Source of the DNA: a virus
Length of the DNA stretch: 20,549 nt
Virus record (IMG/VR): IMGVR_UViG_3300019487_000111
Location: 1-20,549 of that record
Direction: 5' to 3' (one strand)
Below, one piece after another: positions 4,930-12,794 of this stretch. Position 1 is the stretch's first letter; each line of letters opens with the position of its first letter. Position numbers and translations under genes: made by a program. The notes below the pieces were generated by a model. The model was given only the letters and a program-made list of their open reading frames with translations. It ran no database searches and was not told the origin of the DNA.

Positions 4930-5659
4930 TGTACTACAGTTCGTCATCAATGCCGGCAGCGGCACGTCGCTGTTGCGGCTACGCCAGAAGTTCCCGACCG
5001 TGGCGCCAGCGGTGCGCGCTTGCCTCGAGCGCGGCTATCTGGAATTGCGCGGGAGTTGTTATCACGCTACCGCCCGCGGGCGCGAGTTCATGTCCGAGGA
5101 AGCGGCTGCAGCAGCGACTGCGAATGCGCTTAAACGCTGCCGCGTTTGCCGGATCGATAAGCCGCGCGATCAGTTCTGGAAGGATTCATGGCGCAGCGAC
5201 GGTTTGTACCAGTACTGCATCGATTGTTGTAACCGAAGGAAGGCACAAATGAGGGAAGCACGACAGCTGGAGGCGCGCACCGCGCTGCGCAATGCGGCGG
5301 AACTGGTGGTTGCGGCGGCGGCCAGGTGGGATCATGGAGTCGCCGAGCTGGCGGCTGCTTGGGCTGACATCATGGCTGCTGATGAGACGCTTCGCATCAA
5401 CCGGCGCGCTGCTGGCGTCGATAACGATTCCGGGCGTATGGAGGCGCGTTTGCTGCATGCGCACGCCATGTTCGGCCTGTCGATCGCGCTGATCGATGCC
5501 AGGTTCCCGATCGGCTGGCCGGTATTGCGAGAAGCGCCCCTGAGTCCACGCCTGGCTGCCTATGTGGGCAGCGATCCGGTCAGCGATTATCTGTCAGCAG
5601 CAGTTGAACCTCAGATACAGCCGTCACCGACAGCCGAACGACGCAAGCGCAGACGATGA
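4919..5659 (+). CDS. Winged-helix plus zinc-knuckle protein
   Basis: A 246-aa protein from GTG 4919. The frame is open back to a TTG at 4796, and the start is uncertain because no clear ribosome site exists at either. Residues about 2-57 read as a winged helix: LLRLRQKFPTVAPAVRACLE, then RGYLELRGSCYHATARGREF, with a hydrophobic wing. A zinc knuckle follows with C74-x2-C77 and C100-x2-C103, around RIDKPRDQFWKDSWRSDGLY. The C-terminal 140 residues are alanine-rich and helical. It sits between rusA and the terminase genes, where lambdoid phages keep NinG-like or late-regulator genes. A late transcription regulator or recombination factor is plausible, but the sequence proves neither. Confidence 0.65.
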   Translation: MLGDVLQFVINAGSGTSLLRLRQKFPTVAPAVRACLERGYLELRGSCYHATARGREFMSEEAAAAATANALKRCRVCRIDKPRDQFWKDSWRSDGLYQYCIDCCNRRKAQMREARQLEARTALRNAAELVVAAAARWDHGVAELAAAWADIMAADETLRINRRAAGVDNDSGRMEARLLHAHAMFGLSIALIDARFPIGWPVLREAPLSPRLAAYVGSDPVSDYLSAAVEPQIQPSPTAERRKRRR

Positions 5660-6171
5660 AGGAAACCCCCAACAAACGCCGACTGCGCGAAGAGCGTTTC
5701 GTGGCCGAGTATCTCAAAGATCTGAACGCCACCGAGGCCATGCGCCGCTGCGGTTTTCTCGGTCGCAGGCCGGATGTCGCCGCCTCCAAGTTGCTGGCAA
5801 GACCCACTGTCACGGCGCTGGTTCAGGCACGGAGCAGCGCTTTGCTGCAGCGCGCTGATGCCACTGCGGAACGCATCATTCAGGAAACAGCTGCGATTGC
5901 CTACTCGGATCCACGCCACTACTTCGACCAACACGGCAATCTGATTCCGGTGCGGCAATTGTCCGATCATGCGGCGGCCGCTGTTTCCGACCTCGAATTC
6001 GAGAATGTAGTCGTGGGTGCCGGCAAGCAGGCCAGGATTATGCCGTGTCTCAAGAAGCTCAAGCGTTGGAACAAAAACGAGGGTCTCAAGCTGCTGGCGC
6101 AAATCCGCGGACTCACGCAACCTGATCGACCGGCGCCGGTGTCGGTGTTCAACATCCAGATCAATCTGTGA
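5656..6171 (+). CDS. terS: Terminase small subunit
   Basis: A 171-aa protein of the Terminase_2 type, which recognises the packaging site and recruits the large subunit. Residues 10-50 carry the signature: REERFVAEYLKDLNATEAMR, then a helix-turn-helix ending in AASKLLARPTVTALV. A second conserved block is the IIQETAAIAYSDPRHYFD segment followed by GNLIPVRQLSDHAAAAV (about 73-112). The start codon overlaps the previous stop (ATGA), and the stop overlaps terL as GTGA. The C-terminal third is basic and would contact the large subunit or DNA. Confidence 0.9.
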   Translation: MKETPNKRRLREERFVAEYLKDLNATEAMRRCGFLGRRPDVAASKLLARPTVTALVQARSSALLQRADATAERIIQETAAIAYSDPRHYFDQHGNLIPVRQLSDHAAAAVSDLEFENVVVGAGKQARIMPCLKKLKRWNKNEGLKLLAQIRGLTQPDRPAPVSVFNIQINL

Positions 6172-7616
6172 CGACGCCTGGCTTCGTCTACACCCCGCCC
6201 GGGCCGGTGGCCCGTGAGTTCCTGCTGTCCAACGCATTGGTGCGCGGCATCATGGGTGCGTTCGGTTCCGGCAAGTCGACCGCCTGCGTCATGGACATCC
6301 TGCGCAACGCGCGCGAGCAGGCGCCGGCACCGGATGGGATTCGCTACTCGCGCCATCTGATCACCCGTCAGACTTTCCCGGAACTCAAGACTACCTCGAT
6401 CAAGACCTGGCACCAGTGGGTACCGCAAGGTCTCGGGCGCTGGGTCGATACCGGCCCGCCGCGGCATCACATACGCGCTGACGGCATCGACATCGAGGTC
6501 CTGTTCGTGGCGCTCGACCAGCCGCAGGACGTGCAGAAGGCACTCGGCATGGAGCTGACCACTGCCTGGATGAACGAGGCGCGCGAGCAGGACAAGGCGA
6601 TTCTCGATGCGCTCACCGCGCGCGTTGGTCGGTATCCAGGCGCCAACCTGGGCGGCTGCACACGAAAGTCGGTGATCATGGACACCAACCCGCCGGACTC
6701 GGATCACTGGTGGTACAAGCTGGCCGAGGAGCAGCACCCCGAGGGTTGGGAATTCTTCTCGCAACCATCCGGCCTGTCACCGCAAGCCGAGAACCTCAAC
6801 TGGCTGAACCAGACCCCGGCAACGCTGGCCTTGCCGGTTGATCATCCAGAGCGCATCGCGCGCGGCCGGCGCTACTACCAGGACCTGATGCAGGGCAAGA
6901 GCGCCGAGTGGATTGAGGTCTACATCCACGGTCGCTACGCCTTCCTCGCCGAAGGCAGGCCGGTCTATCCCGAGTACGCCGACCATCTGCATTGCGCCAA
7001 AGAACGGCTGAGCCCGATCAAAGGCCAAGCCATGTGCTCACTCGACTTCGGGCTCACACCGGCCGCGGTGTTCCAGCAGCGGCTGCCGAATAGCCGAATC
7101 ATCGCCTTCCACGAACTGATCGCGACCGACATGGGCATCACCAACTTCGCTCGCTTGCTGGCGCCTGAGCTTGCCAAGTACCCGCAGTGCGAGTTCGAGA
7201 TCGTCGGTGATCCTGCTGGCCAGCAACGCAGCCAGGTCGATGAGCGCACGGTGTTCGAGGTGCTGCGTGCAACCGGGCTGCAGGCGCGACCAGCGCGCAC
7301 CAACGACTTCGTGTTGCGCCGGGATGCCGTCGGCAATGCCTTGTCACGGCTGGTGGACCGCGCTCCCGCCTACATGGTCAGTCCAACATGTCCCAAGCTC
7401 AGAAGGGCCTACGCGGGCGGATATTGCTTCAGGCGCATGCACGTCACCGAGGAACGCTACCGCGACGTGCCCGACAAGAACATTCACTCGCATGTGGCCG
7501 AGGCTGCCCAGTACGGCGTCATCGAACTGGGTGAAAACCCGCGTGCGCTGATCACCGGCAAGCAGCTGCCGGGGATCATCCATCCAACCGGGGCGCCGTG
7601 GAAACTCTTTGAATGA
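6168..7616 (+). CDS. terL: Terminase large subunit
   Basis: A 482-aa packaging motor and nuclease. The Walker A loop is GAFGSGKST (residues 30-38). The segment around GMELTTAWMNEARE (127-140), with Glu137, serves as Walker B and catalytic glutamate, and MDTNPP lies in the coupling region. The C-terminal RNase H-like nuclease shows SLDFG (Asp293), an IVGDPAG aspartate about 60 residues later, and a late acidic/histidine motif in the NIHSHVAEAAQYG segment. The motor translocates DNA into the prohead through the portal and cuts it. GTG start overlapping terS (GTGA); length is normal for podophage terminases. Whether packaging is cos or pac cannot be told from the window. Confidence 0.95.
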   Translation: MTTPGFVYTPPGPVAREFLLSNALVRGIMGAFGSGKSTACVMDILRNAREQAPAPDGIRYSRHLITRQTFPELKTTSIKTWHQWVPQGLGRWVDTGPPRHHIRADGIDIEVLFVALDQPQDVQKALGMELTTAWMNEAREQDKAILDALTARVGRYPGANLGGCTRKSVIMDTNPPDSDHWWYKLAEEQHPEGWEFFSQPSGLSPQAENLNWLNQTPATLALPVDHPERIARGRRYYQDLMQGKSAEWIEVYIHGRYAFLAEGRPVYPEYADHLHCAKERLSPIKGQAMCSLDFGLTPAAVFQQRLPNSRIIAFHELIATDMGITNFARLLAPELAKYPQCEFEIVGDPAGQQRSQVDERTVFEVLRATGLQARPARTNDFVLRRDAVGNALSRLVDRAPAYMVSPTCPKLRRAYAGGYCFRRMHVTEERYRDVPDKNIHSHVAEAAQYGVIELGENPRALITGKQLPGIIHPTGAPWKLFE

Positions 7617-8161
7617 TCGAGGGACCATGGCGGCGCTACTTCGTGGTCTGCGCCGAATCGATCGTGCCACATTGGTGGAACCGCTTGCTGCGACCAGGCT
7701 ATCGGCATTGCTACTTGCTGATCTGGGAGGGCTGCGTGTGGCTATATCTCGATCCCACCATGGATCGTGCCCGTGTGCTGGTGCTAGACCTGTTCGATGG
7801 CTTTCAGCATCCTGCAGTCTGGATCGAGGATGAAACTGCGCGTATCTTCGAAGCATGGCCGACAGCGGAAAGCGATCGTCTGCGTACCCCGTGGTTGCTG
7901 GGGCCGATCACTTGCGTCGAATTGGTGAAGGCGTTTCTCGGGATCAGCAATCCCTTCATCTGGACACCATGGCAACTAGCGCAGTGGCTGCGTAGACGGA
8001 GACGCGATCGTGAAAGCAAAGAAGCCGACCAAGACCGCCGAGGAGCTAGCGCTCGCCGCCGCCCAGGTTCGGGAACTGTCACGCCAGGAGGAGGCGATCA
8101 ACGAGCGCAAGCGTCGCATCATCCGGGCTCAGAGCAACAGCCGGGCGTCGCTACTCAGTAG
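7613..8161 (+). CDS. Conserved phage protein between terminase and portal
   Basis: ATGA-coupled to terL. The first about 130 residues look genuine: a tryptophan-rich small domain (WRRYFVVCAESIVPHWWNRL) and a conserved-looking ITCVELVKAFLGISNPFIWT followed by PWQLAQWL. I have a general memory of such a protein beside podophage terminases but no known function. The last 50 residues (from about 132) are arginine/glycine/glutamine-rich and overlap the next gene in another frame. They look like read-through of non-coding frame with no stop until 8161. The annotated end is the first stop; the functional part may be only the front. Confidence 0.7.
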   Translation: MIEGPWRRYFVVCAESIVPHWWNRLLRPGYRHCYLLIWEGCVWLYLDPTMDRARVLVLDLFDGFQHPAVWIEDETARIFEAWPTAESDRLRTPWLLGPITCVELVKAFLGISNPFIWTPWQLAQWLRRRRRDRESKEADQDRRGASARRRPGSGTVTPGGGDQRAQASHHPGSEQQPGVATQ

Positions 8162-8372
8162 GCTAGGTGGGTCGCGCGAACAACTGGGCAATCCGGCACA
8201 GGGGCCGCCAGGCCAACCGCTGCTGGTCGGACGTGGCCGCGGTCTGAGTGGCTTGATCGCGAGCCTGCTTGCCGGTCGCAGCGCAGCCGCGCGATCTTCC
8301 AGCGCAACTCAGAGCAGCACCACCGGATCGCGCAGAATCGGCGGCGGCCGCAGTTCTGGAATCACCCCATGA
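8010..8372 (+). CDS. Small basic/helical phage protein
   Basis: A 120-aa protein starting at GTG 8010, with GGAG 8 nt upstream, ending in ATGA overlap with the portal gene. Residues 8-45 form a charged helix (TAEELALAAAQVRELSRQEE, then KRRIIRAQSN). A serine/glycine/arginine-rich tail includes SRASLLSRLGG and ends in GGGRSSGITP. Similar small proteins precede portal genes in other podophages; the role is unknown, possibly a minor virion or assembly factor. It overlaps the previous ORF by 152 nt in a different frame, an unusually long overlap for this compact genome. Confidence 0.65.
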   Translation: MKAKKPTKTAEELALAAAQVRELSRQEEAINERKRRIIRAQSNSRASLLSRLGGSREQLGNPAQGPPGQPLLVGRGRGLSGLIASLLAGRSAAARSSSATQSSTTGSRRIGGGRSSGITP

Positions 8373-9907
8373 TCCAACTGCCGCCCGGGATCGGCGACAT
8401 CCAGAATCTGTTGGCACGCTATGATCGCGCAGTCGAGCGCCGTGAGTATTGGCGTTCGCTGATGCAGGATTGCTACCGCTATGCAGTTCCGGATCGGGAA
8501 CTGTGGGACTTCCGCACCCCGGGTCAGCGCAAAGGTCACGAACTATTCGATGCCACCGCACCCATTGCGGTGCAGGAATTCGCGTCACGGATTCAGGCCA
8601 ACATCTGTCCGGCCTGGCGCAACTGGTCAAAGATGGTGCCGGGACCGGGATTGCCCAGGGAGTTTCGCGAGGATGATGAGCTCGCGCTCTATCTCGAGGA
8701 ACAGACCGAGGTCTTTTTCGGTTACATCAATCACTCCAACTTCGTGCTCAAGACGCACGAGTCATTTCAGGATCTCGCAATCGGCACCGGCGCCATCACG
8801 CTCGAGCTCAATGAGCAGCGCAATGGCTTCGTGTTCGACAGCATCCCGCCGCCGCATCTGGCAATTGAGGAGGGGCCGACCGGACTGATTGAAACCGAAT
8901 TCATGGACCGGCGCAAACCGCCGGAGCACATCGAGCGCATGTATCCGGGTGCCAAGTTGCCGGAAAAATGGCGCCGCATGAAGACCGACAAACCGGCCGA
9001 ATCGGTCGAGTTCCAGGTCGGCTGCATCTACGCTCCGAGGGCTGCCGAATACCACCTGGTGGTGTTCTCGAAGGCTGAGAAGGAGTTGATCTACTCGCGC
9101 AATTATGGCGCGAGTTCTCCGGTCATCGTATTTCGCTGGAATGCCATTCCGGGTGAGACCTGGGGACGCGGCCCGGTAATGTCGGCGCTGCCTGATATCA
9201 AGACCCTGAACAAGGTCATCGAGTTCGTGCTGCGGGGTGCTGCGCTCAATCTGGCACCGCCGTTCACGGTGGTCAGCGACGGTACCGTCAACCCCTATAC
9301 GGCGGTACTGGCGCCGAACGCGATGATCCCGGTGATGAGCAACGATCAGAGCAATCCGTCGATGCGGCAACTGGTGACCGATGTGCGCCCGGACCTGTCG
9401 CAGATGATCGTCGAGGACCTGCGCAAGAACATCCGCGACCACCTGTTCAGCGATCCGCGCCGGCGCGAGGGACCGATCGAGTCAGCATCCGAGGTGCTGA
9501 TCGAGGATCGCGAATTCCTGCAACGCATCGGCTCGAGCTTCGGTCGCATCCAGAGCGAGTTCACCGAGCGAGTGGTCAATCGCGGGGTGCACCTGTTGAA
9601 GTCGATCGGCAAAATGGATGACTTCCGGGTCGATGGTCGCGAGGTCACGCTCAAGCATCTGTCGCCACTGGCGCGGGCCCAGGATCAGGACGAACTGCTG
9701 GCCCTGCAAACCGGTGTCGCGCTGGTCAAGGAAGGCTTCGGCGATGCGGCCGTGCATCTGGCAGTCAAGACCGAAGACATCGGCGAATGGGTGATGCGCA
9801 AGGCCGGAGTCGATGCCGTGGTGCTGCGTGGTGACATCGAACGCAAGGAACTGGTGGCAAAGGCCGGTCAGGCGGCACAGCAGCAGATGGCGACACAGGC
9901 GGCGTGA
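8369..9907 (+). CDS. Portal (head-to-tail connector) protein
   Basis: A 512-aa podovirus portal of the PF12236 'head-tail connecting' type. It forms the dodecameric ring at one capsid vertex through which DNA enters and to which the tail binds. Family-type landmarks are YRYAVPDRELWDFRTPGQRK (about residues 32-51), ELFDATAPIAVQEFASRIQA, a central PVIVFRWNAIPGETWGRGPV block, and DIKTLNKVIEFVLRGAALNL (the stem region). The C-terminal part has ALVKEGFGDAAVHLA and a basic, glutamine-rich tail. Length is close to the T7 portal (536 aa). ATGA-coupled upstream; its stop overlaps the Bbp19-like gene. Confidence 0.92.
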   Translation: MIQLPPGIGDIQNLLARYDRAVERREYWRSLMQDCYRYAVPDRELWDFRTPGQRKGHELFDATAPIAVQEFASRIQANICPAWRNWSKMVPGPGLPREFREDDELALYLEEQTEVFFGYINHSNFVLKTHESFQDLAIGTGAITLELNEQRNGFVFDSIPPPHLAIEEGPTGLIETEFMDRRKPPEHIERMYPGAKLPEKWRRMKTDKPAESVEFQVGCIYAPRAAEYHLVVFSKAEKELIYSRNYGASSPVIVFRWNAIPGETWGRGPVMSALPDIKTLNKVIEFVLRGAALNLAPPFTVVSDGTVNPYTAVLAPNAMIPVMSNDQSNPSMRQLVTDVRPDLSQMIVEDLRKNIRDHLFSDPRRREGPIESASEVLIEDREFLQRIGSSFGRIQSEFTERVVNRGVHLLKSIGKMDDFRVDGREVTLKHLSPLARAQDQDELLALQTGVALVKEGFGDAAVHLAVKTEDIGEWVMRKAGVDAVVLRGDIERKELVAKAGQAAQQQMATQAA

Positions 9908-10215
9908 TGCACGACGAGATCGCGCGCCGTGTTACTGCGCCGGGTGTATTCGATGACCAAGATGCGCGCAATGAGTTGGCGCAGCGCGAGGCTTGGGCGA
10001 AAGGTTTTGAGATCGCGCTGCTGCACGCCAAGGTGTTCAACACCGATGCCGGTCAGCAACTGCTGCAGCTGTGGGTGCGCAATCTGTGGGCCAATCCGAT
10101 CGTCCGGCCTGGCGATGACGCATTCGCGCAAGGTATTCGTGAAGGGCGCGCCGATGTGGTGCGCCAGGTATTGATTCAGTTGGAGATCGCCCGCACAGGG
10201 CAAGCCGGAGGTTGA
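9907..10215 (+). CDS. Bbp19-like phage protein
   Basis: A 102-aa protein with the pattern of the Bbp19-like family named from Bordetella phage BPP-1: FEIALLHAKVFNTDAGQQLL, then AFAQGIREGRADVVRQVLIQ. The ATG at 9907 overlaps the portal stop (TGATG). A GTG at 9904 directly before it gives a GTGA overlap and one extra residue. No strong ribosome site is present, so it is probably translated by coupling. The function of the family is unknown; its fixed position between portal and scaffold suggests a head-assembly role. The call rests on recall of the motif. Confidence 0.7.
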   Translation: MHDEIARRVTAPGVFDDQDARNELAQREAWAKGFEIALLHAKVFNTDAGQQLLQLWVRNLWANPIVRPGDDAFAQGIREGRADVVRQVLIQLEIARTGQAGG

Positions 10216-10217
10216 TC

Positions 10218-11114
10218 ATGAATGATGCAACGAAGGACAAAAGCGGGACCGGCGGCGATGCCGACAACCTGCTCGATGCCGCAAACTCCGCAGGTAACGA
10301 TCAGGGCGGCAAGGGCGACACGGACAAAAAATCGGGTGCCGCGAAGCCGACACTCGCTTTCGGTTACGACGAGAAGGCGCTCGATTCGGTGTTCGGCAAG
10401 CCAGGCGAGGATGGCCGCCCTGCTAATCTGCCGGAAAAGTACTGGAACAAGGAAGGCAAGTCCGTCAAGGCTGATGTGCTGTTCAACCAGTTGCGCTGGG
10501 CTGAGGGCAAGATCGGCAAGCCTCTGGCGATCCTCGGCGCACCGGCAGAAGGCAGCGACTACGAACTCAAGTTACCGGCCGAATACGACGGGCTAGTCGA
10601 GATCGACGGCCAGGATCCGCGCGTGCAGGCGCTGGTCGAAGTTGCGCGCAAGCACGATCTCAGCCAGGGCTTCGTGAGCGAGATCATCGAGCTCGCCGCC
10701 AGCAAGGTGAAGACGATCACCGAGAGCACGCTCAAGCAGGAGATCGGCAAGCTCGGTGACAACAGTTCGGAACGACTCCAGAACATGAGCGACTTCCTGA
10801 CTGCCAATCTGAACCACGAACAGGCTGGAATCGTCAAGGGATTGCTGGAATCTGCCGCCATATTCGAGGCGATCGAAACGCTGATCGCGAAGGCGGCACC
10901 GCCCAAATTCGCGGACAAGGACGGTCAGGCTGCCAGCGTCGATCAGCGCCAGGCGCTCAAGGACGATTGGGAGCGCAAGTACTTCGAGAAGGATGCCAAC
11001 GGCGAACGCCGCATGGCAACCGATCCGGCATTCGCGAAGGAAGTCAACGCGCTGCGTGATCTCGTATTCGGTACCACGCGTCGCGATGCTCAGGGTCGGG
11101 CGGTCGCAGCCTGA
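10218..11114 (+). CDS. Scaffold-like head assembly protein
   Basis: A 298-aa acidic protein directly before the capsid gene, where podophages keep their scaffold. The first 50 residues are low-complexity, Asp/Gly/Lys-rich and disordered. A LPEKYWNKEGKSVKADVLFN block (about 72-91) and the APAEGSDYELKLPAEYDGL segment follow; both are familiar from phage scaffold-like proteins. The rest is helical (FVSEIIELAASKVKTITEST) with a short basic C-terminus, as scaffolds use to touch the capsid protein. ATG 10218 is chosen because GGAGG lies 6 nt upstream; TTG 10212 is rejected. No protease motif is seen, so a fused prohead protease is unlikely. Confidence 0.8.
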   Translation: MNDATKDKSGTGGDADNLLDAANSAGNDQGGKGDTDKKSGAAKPTLAFGYDEKALDSVFGKPGEDGRPANLPEKYWNKEGKSVKADVLFNQLRWAEGKIGKPLAILGAPAEGSDYELKLPAEYDGLVEIDGQDPRVQALVEVARKHDLSQGFVSEIIELAASKVKTITESTLKQEIGKLGDNSSERLQNMSDFLTANLNHEQAGIVKGLLESAAIFEAIETLIAKAAPPKFADKDGQAASVDQRQALKDDWERKYFEKDANGERRMATDPAFAKEVNALRDLVFGTTRRDAQGRAVAA

Positions 11115-11129
11115 CTCACGCGCACTCTT
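11111..11129 (+). repeat. Stop-codon-linked repeat, copy 1
   Basis: CTGACTCACGCG then CA and CTCTT. The same string with TG in place of CA recurs at 16992-17010. In both places the TGA is the stop codon of the upstream gene and the rest begins an untranslated gap. Seventeen of 19 bases agree. The function is unknown. Confidence 0.5.
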
Positions 11130-11309
11130 GACAGGTTGCGCGAAGGGACTGCAACCTTTGCGCACCTGATCCCCGGACCTACTCGCGTTCGCGAGCCCGG
11201 CCAGATCAATGGCACTGGCGGGCGCCGAGCCCCGCAAGTCCCGGCCCGATGACATCGGACCTACCGGGGCGAAGAACCAGAGCGTTTTTCGCCAACGGAG
11301 TAGGTACGC
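11115..11309 (+). promoter_or_regulatory. Structured untranslated leader of the capsid gene
   Basis: The largest non-coding gap of the window (195 bp). Inverted repeats include AGGTTGC/GCAACCT (11133-11157), CTCGC/GCGAG (11182-11195), GCGGG/CCCGC (11218-11235) and CCGAT/ATCGG (11246-11258). CCCCGG (11171-11176) can pair with CCGGGG (11264-11269), closing several of them into one multibranched fold. GGACCTAC occurs at both 11175 and 11257. GGAG lies 9 nt before the capsid ATG. A TTGACA at 11128 has no fitting -10, so I see no convincing promoter. The leader may stabilise or tune the capsid mRNA. Confidence 0.5.
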
Positions 11310-12170
11310 ATGTCCATCTTCCTCACCGATGCCGCGCAGGCTGAGTTCGACGCCGAGGTCAAGCATCAGTATCAGGGTGCGGCGCTGTTGAATGGTACCA
11401 CCCGCGTGCGCCGTAACGTGGTCGGCTCGACCGTCAACTTCCGCCTCACCGGCAAGGGCATCGCCAAGCAGAAGGCGATCCAGGCCGATGTCGTGCCGAT
11501 GAACGTCACCCACGTCAACCGGCCTGGCACGATGCAGAACTGGCACGCTTCGGACTACACCGACATCTTCGCTCAGGCTGAGGTGAATTTCGACGAGAAA
11601 TCAGAACTCGCCAAGTCGGTCGCGATGGCAATGGGTCGGCGCTCCGACCAGATCATCATCGACGGTGCTTTCGCAACCGATGCAGCGGCCAACGCCGCGG
11701 CGGTTGATACCAACGTCGGGGGCACTGCTTCCGGCTTCAATCTCGACAAGCTGTTGCGGTTATCGCGGCTGTTGACTGCGGCTGGTGCACCCAAGATGGG
11801 TCGCCACATCGCGCTCACGGCACGCGCCCTTGAGCAGGCGCTGTTGGTGTCTCAGTTCTCGAGTACGGACTACAACAGCATCCGTGCACTGATGAGCGGC
11901 GACATCGACACTTACGGCGGTTTCAAGTGGCATGTGTTCGATGACCGCACCGCGGCCGGCGCCGAAGGCGGTCTGCCAATCGTATCCGGTGCCATCCGCC
12001 AGGGTTGGGCCTGGCATCAGGAGGCGGCCGGCTTCGCCTCCGGCATCGAGTTCCGCACCGAGATCAATTACGTGCCGGAAAAGACCTCGTTCCTGGTCAC
12101 CGGTCTGTTCAAGGCCTGCTCGGTGGGCATCGACATCACCGGCATCCAGGGCGTGCAGTACACCGAGTAA
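11310..12170 (+). CDS. Major capsid protein
   Basis: A 286-aa protein in the canonical capsid position: scaffold, leader, capsid. Sequence features fit podophage capsid proteins: an N-terminal arm (FLTDAAQAEFDAEVKHQYQG), RVRRNVVGSTVNFRLTGKGI, then an IFAQAEVNFDEKSELAKSVA helix, GRRSDQIIIDGAF, and a C-terminal SGIEFRTEINYVPEKTSFLV block. The last of these resembles the axial domain of HK97-fold capsids such as those in BPP-1-type and related phages. It has its own ribosome site rather than stop-start coupling, consistent with high expression. The downstream gene and terminator make it part of a short, separately ended unit. Confidence 0.88.
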   Translation: MSIFLTDAAQAEFDAEVKHQYQGAALLNGTTRVRRNVVGSTVNFRLTGKGIAKQKAIQADVVPMNVTHVNRPGTMQNWHASDYTDIFAQAEVNFDEKSELAKSVAMAMGRRSDQIIIDGAFATDAAANAAAVDTNVGGTASGFNLDKLLRLSRLLTAAGAPKMGRHIALTARALEQALLVSQFSSTDYNSIRALMSGDIDTYGGFKWHVFDDRTAAGAEGGLPIVSGAIRQGWAWHQEAAGFASGIEFRTEINYVPEKTSFLVTGLFKACSVGIDITGIQGVQYTE

Positions 12171-12183
12171 GGAGCAAGCTGAC

Positions 12184-12477
12184 ATGCCATTCAACCGCGA
12201 AGGTCTCCATTGCGCCAATCCGGCGGCTCCTCCAGGCTCGCGCATCTGGACCTACCAGACGCTCGATGCCTTCACCGTGGTGCGCGTGGTCGGTTACTTC
12301 AATGCAGCGGCCCGCGAACTCGGGCTCGGCGACAAGCTCGAGGTGACCACGGTGACCGGCTCGATCAAGGCGCCGACCGGCATCACCGCGCGCGGCACGA
12401 CTTACGTCAATTCGCTGGCCGCCGGCGCGGTGGACGTGGTGGATGTGGTCTCGCACGCCTCGACCGACACCGACTGA
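12184..12477 (+). CDS. Small capsid-adjacent virion protein
   Basis: A 97-aa protein 13 nt after the capsid stop, with AAGGAG upstream of ATG 12184. It contains RIWTYQTLDAFTVVRVVGYF, followed by FNAAARELGLGDKLEV. That is the 'Y-T-DA...V...GYFN...L..GD' pattern of small proteins commonly found beside phage capsid genes. Their role is often guessed to be decoration or head-fibre stabilisation, but I know of no proof for this family. The C-terminal third is alanine/valine-rich beta sequence. It is the last gene before the terminator, so it shares the abundant capsid transcript. Confidence 0.75.
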   Translation: MPFNREGLHCANPAAPPGSRIWTYQTLDAFTVVRVVGYFNAAARELGLGDKLEVTTVTGSIKAPTGITARGTTYVNSLAAGAVDVVDVVSHASTDTD

Positions 12478-12522
12478 CGGCGCAGGGTTGGGCCCACTTC
12501 TGCCGAGATGCGGGCTGCTTCG

Positions 12523-12555
12523 GGGCCGTCGGGAGCAATCCGGGCGGCCCTTTTT
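12523..12555 (+). terminator. Intrinsic terminator after the capsid unit
   Basis: GGGCCG (12523-12528) pairs with CGGCCC (12545-12550). Inside it, CGG (12530-12532) pairs with CCG (12540-12542), and five T residues follow (12551-12555). The stem is GC-rich with a U-tract on the plus strand, and it lies 46 bp after the stop of the capsid-adjacent gene. It splits the late region into a head unit and a tail/virion unit. Confidence 0.8.
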
Positions 12556-12569
12556 CGTGAGGTGACGAC

Positions 12570-12791
12570 ATGGCATCGCAACGCTTTCGCATTCCGGTCG
12601 AGTCGGTCGCTGGCGGTGTTCCAAGCGCCAGCACCGTGACCTATGCGCAGACCGCCGGCGCCACCGCCGACTTCATGGACCTGTTTCTCGACAATGTCGA
12701 TATCAGGAGCATGGCGCATTTGGAAATGCTGCTCGAGCACCTGACCAAAGCCGTGCGCGACCGCTATCGGCAATCGGTCGGCGGGGTCTGA
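12570..12791 (+). CDS. Hypothetical small protein, 73 aa
   Basis: First gene after the terminator, with GAGGTG 5-6 nt before ATG 12570. The product starts MASQRFRIPVESVAGGVPSA and ends in a helix, HLEMLLEHLTKAVRDRYRQS. I do not recognise a family. It begins a run of small virion-type genes, so a minor structural or assembly role is likely by position. No membrane segment or metal site is seen. Confidence 0.65.
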   Translation: MASQRFRIPVESVAGGVPSASTVTYAQTAGATADFMDLFLDNVDIRSMAHLEMLLEHLTKAVRDRYRQSVGGV

Positions 12792-12794
12792 ATC

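Noticed and set aside
11128-11156. TTGACA as a promoter before the capsid gene
   Set aside because: At 16-19 bp spacing no acceptable -10 exists; the bases are part of the AGGTTGC/GCAACCT inverted repeat.
10593-11546. 317-aa minus-strand frame across the capsid leader
   Set aside because: It crosses the scaffold end, the structured leader and the capsid start; the plus-strand genes there are well supported and the product looks like reversed coding sequence.
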